Program-made: the position numbers and the translations under genes | Shown: in pieces, positions 30,998-40,535 of the stretch | Layout: every line of letters begins with the position of its first letter | How positions within the stretch are numbered: the first letter of the stretch is position 1 | DNA from: Leclercia adecarboxylata | GTDB taxonomy: Bacteria; Pseudomonadota; Gammaproteobacteria; Enterobacterales; Enterobacteriaceae | Length of the DNA stretch: 64,000 bases | Direction: 5' to 3' | Assembly (NCBI GenBank): GCA_901472455.1 | Contig: LR590464.1 | Span: 3,100,001-3,164,000 of the forward strand | Notes under the pieces: model-generated | The model's input: the letters and a program-made list of their open reading frames with translations, nothing else | The model's database searches: none | What the model was told of the DNA's origin: nothing

Positions 30998-31033
30998 CCT
31001 GACGTATGAAACGGTTTCGCTTCGTACGTCAGG
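30998..31033 (+). terminator. inverted repeat between fliT and amyA
   Basis: Arms CCTGACGTATGAA (30998-31010) and TTCGTACGTCAGG (31021-31033) form a 13-base-pair stem with one mismatch. It lies eight bases past the fliT stop. No T tract follows, so it may be a weak terminator or a processing stem. Confidence 0.5.
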
Positions 31034-31089
31034 CAATTCTGCAAACCGTATTCCATACTAGAGATCCTCGATCTCACGGAGCACGGAAG

Positions 31090-32594
31090 ATGAAAAACCC
31101 CACCCTCTTGCAGTTCTTCCACTGGTATTACCCTGACGGCAGTCAACTCTGGCCTGAAGTGGCCGAGCGCGCTGACGATTTAAACGACATCGGCATCAAC
31201 ATGGTCTGGCTGCCCCCCAGCCTATAAAGGCGCATCCGGTGGGTACTCCGTCGGTTACGACTGCTACGATTCTCTTCGATCTCGGTGAGTTCGATCAAAA
31301 AGGATCCGTTCCCACCAAATACGGTGACAAAAGACCAGCTGCTGTCCGCTATCGGGGCGTTAAAACGCAACAAATTGCGGTGCTCCATGGACGTGGTGGT
31401 CAACCACAAAATGGGGGCCGATGAGGAAAGAGGCCATCCGCGTCCAGCGGGTGAATGCGGACGATCGCAATCAGATCGACGATGAGATCATCGAATGTGA
31501 AGCCTGGACCCCGCTACACCTTCCCGGTTCGAAACGGACAGTACTCGGCGTTTGTCTGGGATTACAAAATGTTTCAGCGGCATCGATCACATCGAAAACC
31601 CTACTGAAGATGGCATCTTCAAGATCGTTAACGACTACACCGGCGAAGGCTGGAACGATCAGGTCGATAACGAGATGGGGAACTTTTGATTACCTGATGG
31701 GCGAGAATATCGATTTTCGTAATTCGTGGCGGTGACGGAGGAGATCAAATTACTGGGCGCGCTGGGTGATGGAGCAGACCCAGTGTGACGGCTTCCGTCT
31801 GGATGCGGTAAAACATATTCCGGCATGGTTCTATAAAGAGTGGATCGAGCACGTACAGGAAGTGGCACCGAAGCCGCTGTTTATCCGTGGCGGAATACTG
31901 GTCGCCGGGATGTCGATAAACTGCAGCAGTACATTGATCAGGTGGACGGGAAAAACCATGCTGTTCGACGCCCCGCTGCACATGAAGTTTCACCAAGCCT
32001 CTTTGCAGGGGCGTGATTACGACATGAGCCAGATCTTTACCGGCACGCTGGTGGAGGCCGATCCCCTTCCACGCGGTAACGCTGGGTGGCTAACCACGAC
32101 ACCCAGCCATTACAGGCGCTGGAGGCGCCGGTCGAGGGCCTGGTTCAAACCGCTGGCCTACGCCTTAATTTTACTGCGTGAGAATGGTGTGCCGAGCGTT
32201 CTTCTATCCCGATCTGTACGGTGCCAGCTATGATGATACCGGCGGCGACGGTGAGATGTACCATATCGACATGCCGGTGATTGAGCAGCTCGACCAGCTG
32301 ATCCTCGCCCGCCAGCGGTTTGCCCACGGCGTGCAGACTCTGTGGTTCGATCACCCTAACTGCATTGCCTTCAGCCGCAGCGGCACCGAAGAAGATCCGG
32401 GCTGCGTGGTGGTGCTCTCTAACGGCGACGAGGGCGAAAAGACAATTACGCTGGGCGAGAACTACGGAAACAGAAACTGGAAAGATTTTCTCGGCAATCG
32501 GGAAGAAACCGTCACGACCGATGAAACCGGCACCGGAGTGTTTACCTGCAACGGCGGCAGCGTCAGCGTGTGGGTCATAGAGGATGCGTTGTAA
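31090..32594 (+). CDS. amyA: cytoplasmic alpha-amylase AmyA (many frame breaks)
   Basis: GH13 cytoplasmic alpha-amylase of about 495 residues. It starts [20 protein letters not shown], and contains family conserved regions including [11 protein letters not shown] (region I), [11 protein letters not shown] with the catalytic Asp (region II) and the C-terminal [16 protein letters not shown]. The frame changes roughly ten times between 31215 and 32200, more than in any neighbour. The segments remain collinear with E. coli AmyA, so I read it as error-rich sequence. A genuine pseudogene cannot be fully excluded. No signal peptide. Confidence 0.85.
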
Positions 32595-32605
32595 AAAGTG
32601 AGAAA

Positions 32606-32629
32606 CCGGGCAGCGCTACGCTTGCCCGG
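32606..32629. terminator. hairpin between convergent amyA and yedD
   Basis: CCGGGCAGCG / CGCTTGCCCGG forms a ten-base-pair stem with one bulged base and a CTA loop. It resembles a REP-type palindrome and overlaps the 3' end of the reconstructed yedD. Confidence 0.55.
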
Positions 32630-33060
32630 CCACCGGATCTCTTACGGGGAGCTTACTGTCGAGCGGATTTTTGCTGAGGTACGTCGCGCACTCGACGGTC
32701 GGGCGATCGACGCGATGGCAGGATCATCCCATCATACTCAATGGCGCTGCCTTCACGATTCAGCGGGTAGATATCCAGTTTGCTGGTCACGTTATAAAAA
32801 TCATCTGAACGCAGCATAATCTTTCCTTTTACCGCAATCACGCGCTGCCACTGGCGGCAGTCGAGGGTATCCCCCTCTTGCGTCACTACCAGCGAGGCGA
32901 TCGCTTCCGGGCTGACCATTTTGCTTTGCGGCCCTTTCGACTGCCAGTACCCGGCCAGTTCTGCCGGAGCGGGATGCTTGACCACATCCTGGTATCTGTC
33001 GACCTGCATACATCCGGTTAATGCCAACAGACCCGCGATAATTGCTATTTTTTTCATCAT
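32616..33060 (-). CDS. yedD: lipoprotein YedD (one frame break)
   Basis: Outer-membrane-type lipoprotein of about 147 residues. The signal peptide is MMKKIAIIAGLLALTGC with lipobox LTGC. The body matches YedD, including VSPEAIASLVVTQEGDTLDC and RQWQRVIAVKGKIML. A break near 32735 leads to the true C-terminus, which includes VDRPTVECATYLSKNPL and ends DPVAGQA at 32616. The apparent stop at 32653 is in the wrong frame. Function unknown. Last chromosomal gene recognised before the prophage. Confidence 0.85.
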
Positions 33061-33071
33061 TGTTCCGTCTT

Positions 33072-33194
33072 TACCCTAAATAATTCGAGTTGCATGAAGG
33101 CGGCAACGCAGCGAATCCCGGGAGCTTACCGAAGTAAGTGAACCGGGGTGAGCGAGGAAAGCCAACGCGCAGGCAACTTGAAGTATGACGGGTA
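33072..33194. repeat. ERIC/IRU element
   Basis: About 123 bases, close to the usual 127-base ERIC length. Terminal inverted repeats are TAATTCGAGTTGC at the left and GCAACTTGAAGTA at the right. The core contains GGGAGCTTAC and AAGTAAGTG...GGGGTGAGCG, the segments used as ERIC1R and ERIC2 primer sites. It lies between yedD and the prophage. Confidence 0.88.
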
Positions 33195-33408
33195 TACGGC
33201 GAAAAAAATAGTGTGGCATTTCCGCCGTCGGGTCGCCAGCACCAGAGGGACTAAACCTGCATAGACATAATATGACTGTGCATTTTTCATAAACGGTAAA
33301 GATCCGCCCAAGAGCGCATTAAACATCAGTCGATTGCAGCCGTAAGAAATATCACCACCCAAGTTCTCCTGATATCGGTAGTCAAAACATGCCCCACCCA
33401 TGCCCCAT
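33195..33408. other. prophage-chromosome junction region
   Basis: About 215 bases without a supported gene. An open frame on the minus strand here runs on through the ERIC element and resembles nothing I know. The attachment site should lie in or near this stretch, but with only one end of the prophage visible the repeated core cannot be identified. Confidence 0.4.
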
Positions 33409-33727
33409 TCACACCACCCTGTCGTCTTCGATCGCACTATTGATGAAGAACGTCACCCGCCCCAACACCTCTACTTCCTCCGCCGCTTCCCCCTCTATCG
33501 CTTCACCATCATCACAAATCAGCGCCCTGTCCATCACCCTGGCAAATTGAGTCCTGCCGCCGGGACAAAATCAGCAGCACCTGATTCTGTACCAGCCTGG
33601 TGCACGGCTCGATGACTGCAAACCCACGCGACGTTTCCAGGATGCGGCTGTCCATGCCTATCCCGCAGATACGTTCAGGCGTTAACCGCTGCTCTACATA
33701 GTCGCCCGCCGGTGAAGGAAATCCCAT
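33409..33727 (-). CDS. UmuD/S24-like protein under SOS control (one frame break)
   Basis: Protein of about 106 residues resembling the UmuD C-terminal (S24) fold without the self-cleavage segment. It starts MGFPSPAGDYVEQRLTPERI, equivalent to the FPSPA-DYVE start of processed UmuD, then IGMDSRILETSRGFAVIEP. A break near 33560 leads to ARVMDRALICDDGEAIEG and the end INSAIEDDRVV at 33409. UmuD contains a Ser-Lys dyad; I do not see the canonical GDSM Ser here, so it is probably not a protease. It is the last gene of the prophage, overlapping the preceding small gene, with an LexA box upstream of both. Confidence 0.72.
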
Positions 33728-33966
33728 CAGTGAATCCTCCCCATGTTGCGCAGGATCCAGTAGTGATTGTCGGTTCCGTCAGTTGTCTTGTCGGTGAAGT
33801 CGGGCTGATAGCGCTCTATCCACTCGTTGGCATCGGTCCGGCTGAAATGCCAGTGGACCTTTGCTAGTTCGCGGATAAAGTCTTCTGTGCGCAAGCACCG
33901 GTAGCCCTTGGGGTTTAGCTGTATTGCGGCCGCAAATGCGGCGTGAATGTCGTGACGGCGGGGCAT
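33727..33966 (-). CDS. small phage protein, first gene of the SOS-controlled pair
   Basis: A 79-residue protein from ATG 33966 (MPRRHDIHAAFAAAIQLNPK), chosen because GGAG lies ten bases upstream, just downstream of a LexA box. It is rich in aromatic and charged residues (KVHWHFSRTDANEWIERYQ). Homologues in enterobacterial prophages usually accompany the UmuD-like gene, as I recall, but no function is known to me. Its stop overlaps the start of that gene. Confidence 0.7.
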   Translation of the reverse strand: MPRRHDIHAAFAAAIQLNPKGYRCLRTEDFIRELAKVHWHFSRTDANEWIERYQPDFTDKTTDGTDNHYWILRNMGRIH

Positions 33967-34022
33967 GATCTGCACTCCTTATGCTGTTTTTATATACAGT
34001 AGTTTTAAAGAGAGTGCAGATC
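33967..34022. repeat. 11-base perfect inverted repeat flanking the LexA box
   Basis: GATCTGCACTC at 33967-33977 and GAGTGCAGATC at 34012-34022 are exact inverted copies. They surround the LexA site and overlap the ribosome binding site of the SOS pair on one side. Confidence 0.8.
33984..33999 (-). promoter_or_regulatory. LexA (SOS) box
   Basis: CTGTTTTTATATACAG (reverse CTGTATATAAAAACAG) has perfect CTGT-N8-ACAG ends, an AT-rich centre and the flanking TA typical of strong LexA sites. It lies 18 bases upstream of the ATG at 33966, so LexA binding would block the promoter of the small protein / UmuD-like pair. Confidence 0.88.
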
Positions 34023-34067
34023 AATGCGGCAGCGCCTATCAATGCCGCCCGCTGACGAACCCAGGGG

Positions 34068-36183
34068 TCAACTGGAGCGAATGCTCTTGATGATGTTCCT
34101 GGCGATCATGTTGTGCCCAATGTCATTAGGATGCAGGTTGTCAGTTGTGAAATACGCCATGTTGTACTTATCGAAGAGGTTGAAGTTATCGATAAAAGCC
34201 ACATTGTATTTCTCAGCCGTCTGCCGGATCGCCTGCACCATGTCCTGCATGGAATAATTCCCCGCCTCAGCGGCAGGGTTAGATGCCATGAGAATCGGTG
34301 AGCACCCCTGCGGAATCAGCGACAGCATTTTTTCAAGCTGGGTGCGGATCTGGGTTGGGCTTTTCACCTGTTTAGATTCGCGGTCGTTTACCCCGACCTG
34401 GAAAAAGGCAAACATGTCCTTAAAATCCAAAGCGACCCCATCATTAAAATGGTTATTTATTGGATACGTCTGGCTGCGGCTATCAAAAGTAGTCAGACCT
34501 TCCAGATACAAATAACTCACCGAACTTTGGTATGGCACAAAGACTGTCTTGATTTTTACCGTTTGCGTGCCAGCGGGGATCGTCACGATTTTGCTGTTCT
34601 GGTAACCAAACGGGACCCCTGCTCATTTGACGATGTGTGGAATGTCTCAATGACCACGTCATCGGCAAGTACCTGCACATCGCAGGTCTTATCTGTCGAG
34701 GAAAAGTAAATTGCACGCGGTCATCTGTTGCCGCTGGTTTTAGCGTAATTTCCCATGACCCGGTGTTGGTGAACGAATATTTGTAGCGCATGCCCAGGAT
34801 TGCATTTGGCTCCGCTGACTCAACATACTCATGGCCTCCGGTGCCAACAAATGTGTGGCTGAAACCCGGCATATTTTGAGGCGGGTACGGCTTCGGGCGG
34901 CTCAGCGTGGTAGGGAAGTTATATGTCGCGTAACGCTCAGTAGTCGTGCCGATGATCCCCTGGTTCTTTATCCGAACGGTTTTCGGGAACAACAGCGCCT
35001 CTATACGGAGCTGCTGATTTCCTGTATCACCAGAATGTTGCAGAGCGCGAATTGTAATCGTCCCATTCATGACGAACCCAAACGAGTGGGACCGACGGGT
35101 ATTAAACGCCGGGGTAGCATCTCTGGTAGAAAATACGCCCTGAGATTCACCGTTAACCAGCAATTCATAATCGGCGCCGTTAGGCAGTTGTGAGTACACC
35201 AGGCTGAACTTACTCCCGGTGAAGTTGAAGCTCAGCGTTGCCGATGCTCCTTCCGTCACTGTTATTGTTCTGCGAGCACCAAGGTATGGACCAGTTACGT
35301 TTGTATCGGTAACATCCATGAAGCTTCCTGAACCCACTACAGAATAAGCACTCCCGTACGGGAACTCGTATTTATCCGTCACCATTTCACGGATGGAATC
35401 ACCGCTTGGAGAGTAGCCGTGGTTTGAGAAGGTGGTGACAGTATTGGTTCCAAGAATACCGGCAATCAAACGCCCCAGCTGATTGACATATGATGGCGAT
35501 GTGGCGTTGTTCCTCGGATCTGAAAGTGTTCCGTCCCGCGTTCCGCTGGCGGCTGCGCCAGTAGAGCCAGTGCCCCAGGTGATGGAGTCACCGATAAAAG
35601 TGATCTGTAACTCCTGAACCAGTGGGTCAAGAAGCGCGGAATTCAGCTTGCGGAGCTGCGGCCCAAATTCAGCAAAGAAGCCTGAGTTGATGTCCTGCAG
35701 TACAACATCAAGATTTGATCCCTTTTCAGTTCCAATCAGTCCTGCTCCACTCGTCGATGTAAGCACCTGGCGCAATGCGCCATCGCCTACACTTACGAAA
35801 TGAGTTAAATCATTAACCCATGAAGCAGCGTTATTCCCGGTGGTAGTAAACGGCGGGGTAGTGGAGGCATTAAGTTTCCAGAATTCATTTTCATAACGAA
35901 TAATCTGGTTATAGTCCTGAATGGTTAACGGCCCGGAAGTATATTCACCAATGAATTTATAACCTGAGTTCTGAATAAAATAGTCAAACCGCTGCTGCTG
36001 GGAAATTAGCTGGGCATTGAAGTCCTGTTCCAGTCCCCACAGGGTTTTTCTGTTTCTTTTAAAGCGATCTTTCCATATGGCTTTTGTAATGTCGTTTAAA
36101 GCGAAATCCATATTCTGGGAGTTATCATAAAGGTCTTTCGGGTCCATTGACCCAATCGGATTATTTGTTGCGTATGTTGTCAT
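34068..36183 (-). CDS. tail spike / tail fibre with SGNH (GDSL) esterase domain (frame breaks)
   Basis: Protein of about 705 residues. The N-terminus MTTYATNNPIGSMDPKDLYD is a common phage tail-spike attachment module. From about residue 190 an SGNH hydrolase domain begins: block I FIGDSITWG (Ser near 200), block III FQVGVND, and block V DNLHPNDIGHN with the Asp-His pair near the C-terminus. A beta-rich insert lies between blocks I and III. The frame breaks near 34600 and 34690. Such spikes deacetylate host surface polysaccharide, so this protein probably sets host range; the polysaccharide is unknown. Start 36183 has GGAG five bases upstream; an upstream GTG (36189) is also possible. Confidence 0.85.
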
Positions 36184-36204
36184 GCTCACTCCGGGTATAA
36201 AAAA

Positions 36205-36220
36205 ACCCGCCGTAGCGGGT
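36205..36220 (-). terminator. terminator between tail-tip protein and tail spike genes
   Basis: A short stem ACCCGC / GCGGGT with loop CGTA and a run of seven T on the minus strand, placed between the tail-tip gene and the tail spike gene. Expression of the spike would need Q-mediated antitermination or a separate promoter. Confidence 0.75.
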
Positions 36221-36241
36221 CAGGTAGTTTTCAAAAAGTTA

Positions 36242-39200
36242 TTACGCGACGTCGCCAGGGTATGTGGCGTCATCGTAGGCGTATTTGCCTGGATGATACT
36301 GGATGGCTGTTACCTGGCTAATCCCGTCATTGCCGGGAGATATCTCCCCCACCAGAGCGTCATACGGGACACGAACAGACGAACAAAACAGCAGGCGCGG
36401 CGGCTCGATGTACGCATCGTTCATCGCCCACAATTCCGGCTCCAGCGCTGCGCTGTAAGGCACCGAGAGGGTGTAATCGTCAATGCGTGTCGGCACGACC
36501 ATTGCCGAGGCACGACCGTCCTGGTGGCGGATAATCACGCGCGGGTTCTGGAACGACCCAGTCTGGCGGTTCGCTGAGGACCATAGTGATTTTGCTGCTG
36601 TCATACGTCATATCGGTAATCAGGCAACTCAGTGTCTGTCCACCGGGGATATCGTCAGCCATTACAATACGATCCATGAACTCGTAGCCAGAGCGCATCC
36701 ATCTCGGTTGAGGTGGTGTGCTGTAGTCGCTGCAGCTGGTAGCCCAATAACCGGCGCATGCCGATGCGATAAGCTCGGTCCTCATCAAGAACGCCGTCCA
36801 GCGTGTAGCTCTCAATTTTCAACGGGGTGGGGTTACCAGACTGGCGACACTGCACGGTTTCCTCTGCCCCAGGTGGTGCCGTTGATATAGGTCACGTCCA
36901 CGCCGTCGTAATCGTCCTGCGACGGCGCCTTAAACGCGGTCTGCAGTTCCTCGGTGGTTTCCTGCGGGGTGATCATGCCGACCCCAGGGCTTAATCCCTT
37001 CCCTGCCGGCAGAGGCCAGCCCCATCCGACAACAGGAAGTATCCCATCCCGGCGTTGGTGATTTTCTGCAGCACCTCGAGCGCTGATTTTACTCTCACCG
37101 CTGGCCCAGTCAAACTTTTCGCCGCGGGGGGTCCAGTAAGTTTGCTCCAGCGCGTTAATTGCCGCCGTGTCAATCTGGCTGGCGGTGAACCCCAGCGACT
37201 CCAGTACGTGGTACAGCGCGCCCGCTGATGCTCCGTGCCGCTCTGCCGCCGCTGTAAAGCCGGGTTGGCGTGACGCTTATCCGGCGATCGGACATGGCCG
37301 CCAGGCGGTTCCCGGTGGCGCACAGTCAGCGCCAATGGTGGTGACGCCCTCCGTACTTCACGGGACGTTTGCTCAGCCGTGAGCGCAGCGCCTGCCAGAA
37401 CCACCTGGTCACGTGTGCTGCCGCCCTTGACCGGTTCGGTGCGTCGCATGCGGATCTCATACTGCCCGGGAGATACGTTGTAGGCGGTGCGTGAAACCGA
37501 TCTGGTTTTCGGTGCTTCGTGAATAGAACGGAGACTGCTGCGCCCAGGTGGTGGTTCCCACCTTACGATACTGGATCACCAGGCGTACCGGCATGGACCG
37601 CTTGTTTCCTTTGTCGGTGTAACGCACCAGGCCGCTCTGGAAGTTGATATTCACCTCGAAGGCATCCAGTGTTTCGCCCATCCGGGCACGCCAGAAACGG
37701 GCCGACCCACTCATAGTCGTCGCTGACACCTGTCACGGTGGCATCCAGTAGCGTGCGCTCGGTGAATCCAGGCCAGGATGGGTCAGGCGTCGTAATAGTC
37801 TCACCTGCCGCGCCAGTGGTGACCGTTGTCCGCTCAACCGTGACCGTCTGGCTGTCGATAGCCGTTATGCGGAACTGATTTCCGGCCAGGCCCAGAGAGA
37901 AACGCTGAATGCCTTCCGGCAGTCCGGTGAACGGCGTGCCAGCGGCGCTGTTGTAGGCCAGCGTGATGTGCGCCCTGACTTCCGCCGTTCCGCCCGCTGA
38001 CTTCACGCCTGTCGTATTAACCGGGGCATCCCCAAACGCAGACGCGGGTAACGGGCTGTTCGTGATGGATCCGCCTGCGAAAGGGCTGCTGGCCTCACCG
38101 ATTTCGAGACGCCCACTGATATCGCGGGCAACCAGGCCGGAACCGGATAGCTGCGATGTGATCGACGAAGTAAGGCCCGACATGGTGACGTAGTTGGTAA
38201 CCAGCGATACTGCGTAAGTCGTTCCCTGCCAGCTGATGCTGAACGTCACAGGCGCGGTGCTGAAGTCGTAGGAGGTCGGCGCGGCGCTTGCAGTTATGGT
38301 TGCGGCACTGCCACCTACCCCCGGCACTGCCGGAACGCCCGGGGCATAGCTGGCGGTCACCAGGTCATAATCGTTGCCGTTATAGTTCAGCGTCAACGGC
38401 ATGCCGATATAGGGGGCAAGTTCCTCTATCCCGCCATAAATCACGCTGTAGCCGCCGGACGACACGACCGTATAAGAGTTGGGGGCCAGCACGGTGATCA
38501 CCGTCCCGACGGTCCATGAAGGAGGAATTTCCTCATCCCCGCCGGATGCCGATACGTCAACCAGCGTAATGGTGTTGTCCGACATGACCAGCGCATCCGC
38601 GATAATACTCACTGTTTCCGGGCCGCTTGAACCCAGATCCAGACCGGCGGTACCGGAACCTGTATTTCCCACTTCTGGTGAGTTGAACCAGTTTTCGGTG
38701 CGGGTATCGCCTGATACCGTGGCACCAGGCGGATAAAGGGTGTAACGCACATCGGTACCGAACGCTGAGATCGGCGTATTGCCTATCTTAATGTCGGACT
38801 GATTAATTACCATGTCGCCGACGCCCACGCACAGGAACATGCTGGTTTCCATGCTGGTCTCGTTGACGAAACGGCTCACCGGCTGCATCACGTAATCAGG
38901 CCAGACCCGGTATTTTCCGAAGATTTCCCGGATGGGGTCACCCAGTTTCGCCGCGTTTGCTTTGGCCGGGTTCAGGTCAATCTGATCGCCGCTCGCCGCC
39001 TGGGCACCACTGCCGCCGGGCTGAGACATCGTGCTCATCATGTAGATGCTGTATGCCGCAGAAGCGACAGCTACGCTGACTGCAACCCAGAGCGCGATTT
39101 CTGCGCCGGTACCGTATGGCACAGGGTACATCCTGACGTCGGTTTCACGTTTGATGACGCAAAGCGGCCACTCTGAAGACGGAACGGGTACGCCGTCGAT

Positions 39201-39341
39201 TTCAACAGCGACCGGGTGCTGCTGATCCGGCGTCCAGCCCTGCACATTCTGCGCAAACCAGGCGCTGAGGGTCATGGTTTCGTGTTCGTGCGTTTCCAGC
39301 GGTTCTCCCTGCAGTCGGGAGGGGTAGATTCGTATCGTCAC
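36242..39341 (-). CDS. TipJ-family phage tail tip / host specificity protein (frame breaks)
   Basis: Tail-tip protein of about 1030 residues, equivalent in position to lambda J. The N-terminus from GTG 39341 (read MTIRIYPSRLQGEPLETHE) is followed by a hydrophobic segment (ALWVAVSVAVASAAYSIYMM) and the conserved core GDPIREIFGKYRVWPDYVM. Long beta-rich Ser/Thr/Gly segments follow. Frame breaks occur near 37700, 37500, 37300, 37100, 36900, 36710 and 36560. The last segment ends YPGDVA at 36242. The GTG overlaps the stop of the NlpC gene. It probably caps the tail baseplate and contacts the receptor. Confidence 0.82.
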
Positions 39342-39718
39342 TGGTAATACTCCACGCGAACAAAGCGGCGCGCAAACCGCGCCAGCGGCAGAAAGGTTAC
39401 GTTGGTGCGCGGATTGCACTCTGCGGCGCGCAGCTGGCCGTCAATCTCGACCACGATGGCAACGTGTGTCACCACAGAGCCGGAATAACAGGCGATACCC
39501 GCGCCCGGGGCTGGTTCACATCGCGTCAGGCCAGTCATCAGCCCGCGCGCCTCCCGATCGAGGCCGTTATCATCCTTCGTGACTCCGGCGAAATCAGGCC
39601 ACGCCGCCAGGCCAAGATCGCGCCTGATTTCGTTGACGATGCCAAAGCAGTCCAGTGCGGGGTAATCGCGTCCGCCCTTCTGCCACTCGACAGAACGGTA
39701 TTTATCAGGATTGAACAT
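39338..39718 (-). CDS. NlpC/P60-family tail assembly protein
   Basis: Intact 126-residue protein, the equivalent of the peptidase part of lambda gpK. The catalytic Cys lies in LDCFGIV and the His in SVVTHVAIVVEI. Such proteins cleave peptidoglycan stem peptides during tail-tip assembly or DNA entry. It ends FVRVEYYQ, overlapping the TipJ start by four bases. An N-terminal Mov34-like domain, present in gpK, is absent. Confidence 0.85.
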   Translation of the reverse strand: MFNPDKYRSVEWQKGGRDYPALDCFGIVNEIRRDLGLAAWPDFAGVTKDDNGLDREARGLMTGLTRCEPAPGAGIACYSGSVVTHVAIVVEIDGQLRAAECNPRTNVTFLPLARFARRFVRVEYYQ

Positions 39719-39734
39719 GGGCGCCTCATAAAAA

Positions 39735-39753
39735 AAGCCGCTTCAAGCGGCTT
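39735..39753 (-). terminator. hairpin after the 56-residue open reading frame
   Basis: A 7-base-pair stem AAGCCGC / GCGGCTT with a TTCAA loop, followed by T7 on the minus strand, directly before the NlpC gene. Typical Rho-independent form inside the late operon. Confidence 0.75.
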
Positions 39754-39922
39754 ACTGGTTGGTGGCTTTTTCTTCTTGTTGTGGCTGGTATCCAGCCAGA
39801 GGATTGCCGGTGAAGTAAGGCAAGCCAAGCTCCCTTAGTTCTTTTTTTAAGGTCCTGACCTTCTCGATTGCCTCATCTAATGATGTGGTATCAAATTTTA
39901 TGGACAGCGTTGCTTTTTCCAT
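39752..39922 (-). CDS. small phage protein of 56 residues
   Basis: A short frame starting MEKATLSIKFDTTSLDEAIE, then KVRTLKKELRELGLP, ending with a Gln/Glu-rich tail. The sequence is a single amphipathic helix flanked by turns, much like small proteins found near tail genes of lambdoid phages. It lies between the M41-like gene and NlpC, with only four bases separating its start from the upstream stop. Function unknown. Confidence 0.6.
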   Translation of the reverse strand: MEKATLSIKFDTTSLDEAIEKVRTLKKELRELGLPYFTGNPLAGYQPQQEEKATNQ

Positions 39923-39925
39923 TCA

Positions 39926-40480
39926 TCACCTCTGACGTTTAAATTTTTCATACATGGATTGCAGTTCATAATCAGGGAGTTTAATAATCTGACCTTCGTA
40001 AACCGCCATATCTGAGATCGCTTTCGCTGCGTGCTTAATAAATTCAAAATTGTCCGCAACCAGCCTGGTCGCCTCCTGGTCTATTTCACTGCAAACCGCG
40101 CTGTATTGATCTGAGCGGCCTGTGAGATTGCAGTAAGCCCAGGCCAGCTCAATACTCCGGTGAAAATCAGATGCTGCAGCGCCGAGGTGGTTAAACTCAC
40201 GGACTATGCGTTCTGCGTCGTAAATATTGCCGAGAAAAGATTCCGCATAAATACCAGCGTGCAGGCACAGCAATCTGGCTTTTAAATATTTACAAGCGTC
40301 ATCCAGCGTAGACACTTCCCACTCCATGTCAGGTAGAAAGGCACCTGTGTGTCGCCCACTAATCGATATGATTTTTACTTCAATGCCAGATGAAGATCCG
40401 CCATAGCAATGCCACGCGAGCCAGTGTCCAACTTCATGCTTTGCAACGGAGAAGACAATTTCCCTGAGAGAGTCGAGCAT
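39926..40480 (-). CDS. free-standing FtsH/M41-like zinc metalloprotease domain
   Basis: Intact 184-residue protein from ATG 40480, which has an excellent GGAGG site. Near the N-terminus the HExxH zinc motif is visible as AKHEVGHWLAWHC (His 15, Glu 16, His 19). Downstream, YAESFLGNIYDAERI recalls the region of FtsH peptidase that supplies the third ligand. No ATPase or membrane part is present. It is AT-richer than its neighbours and is inserted between the DUF1833 tail gene and NlpC, as morons often are. It could act on phage or host proteins; the target is unknown. Confidence 0.68.
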   Translation of the reverse strand: MLDSLREIVFSVAKHEVGHWLAWHCYGGSSSGIEVKIISISGRHTGAFLPDMEWEVSTLDDACKYLKARLLCLHAGIYAESFLGNIYDAERIVREFNHLGAAASDFHRSIELAWAYCNLTGRSDQYSAVCSEIDQEATRLVADNFEFIKHAAKAISDMAVYEGQIIKLPDYELQSMYEKFKRQR

Positions 40481-40535
40481 AAATCCTCCTTCACGTAAGG
40501 TGAGAGAAAATATTGAACTCTGGGAGGGTCAAGCA

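Noticed and set aside
33126..33437. Open frame of 103 codons on the minus strand
   Set aside because: Runs through the ERIC element and overlaps the UmuD-like gene end; no similarity recognised.
40375..40535. C-terminal extension of the DUF1833 protein overlapping the M41-like gene
   Set aside because: The family C-terminus (VFPGLRYLT) is found in the neighbouring frame with a stop at 40536, so the extension results from a frame break.
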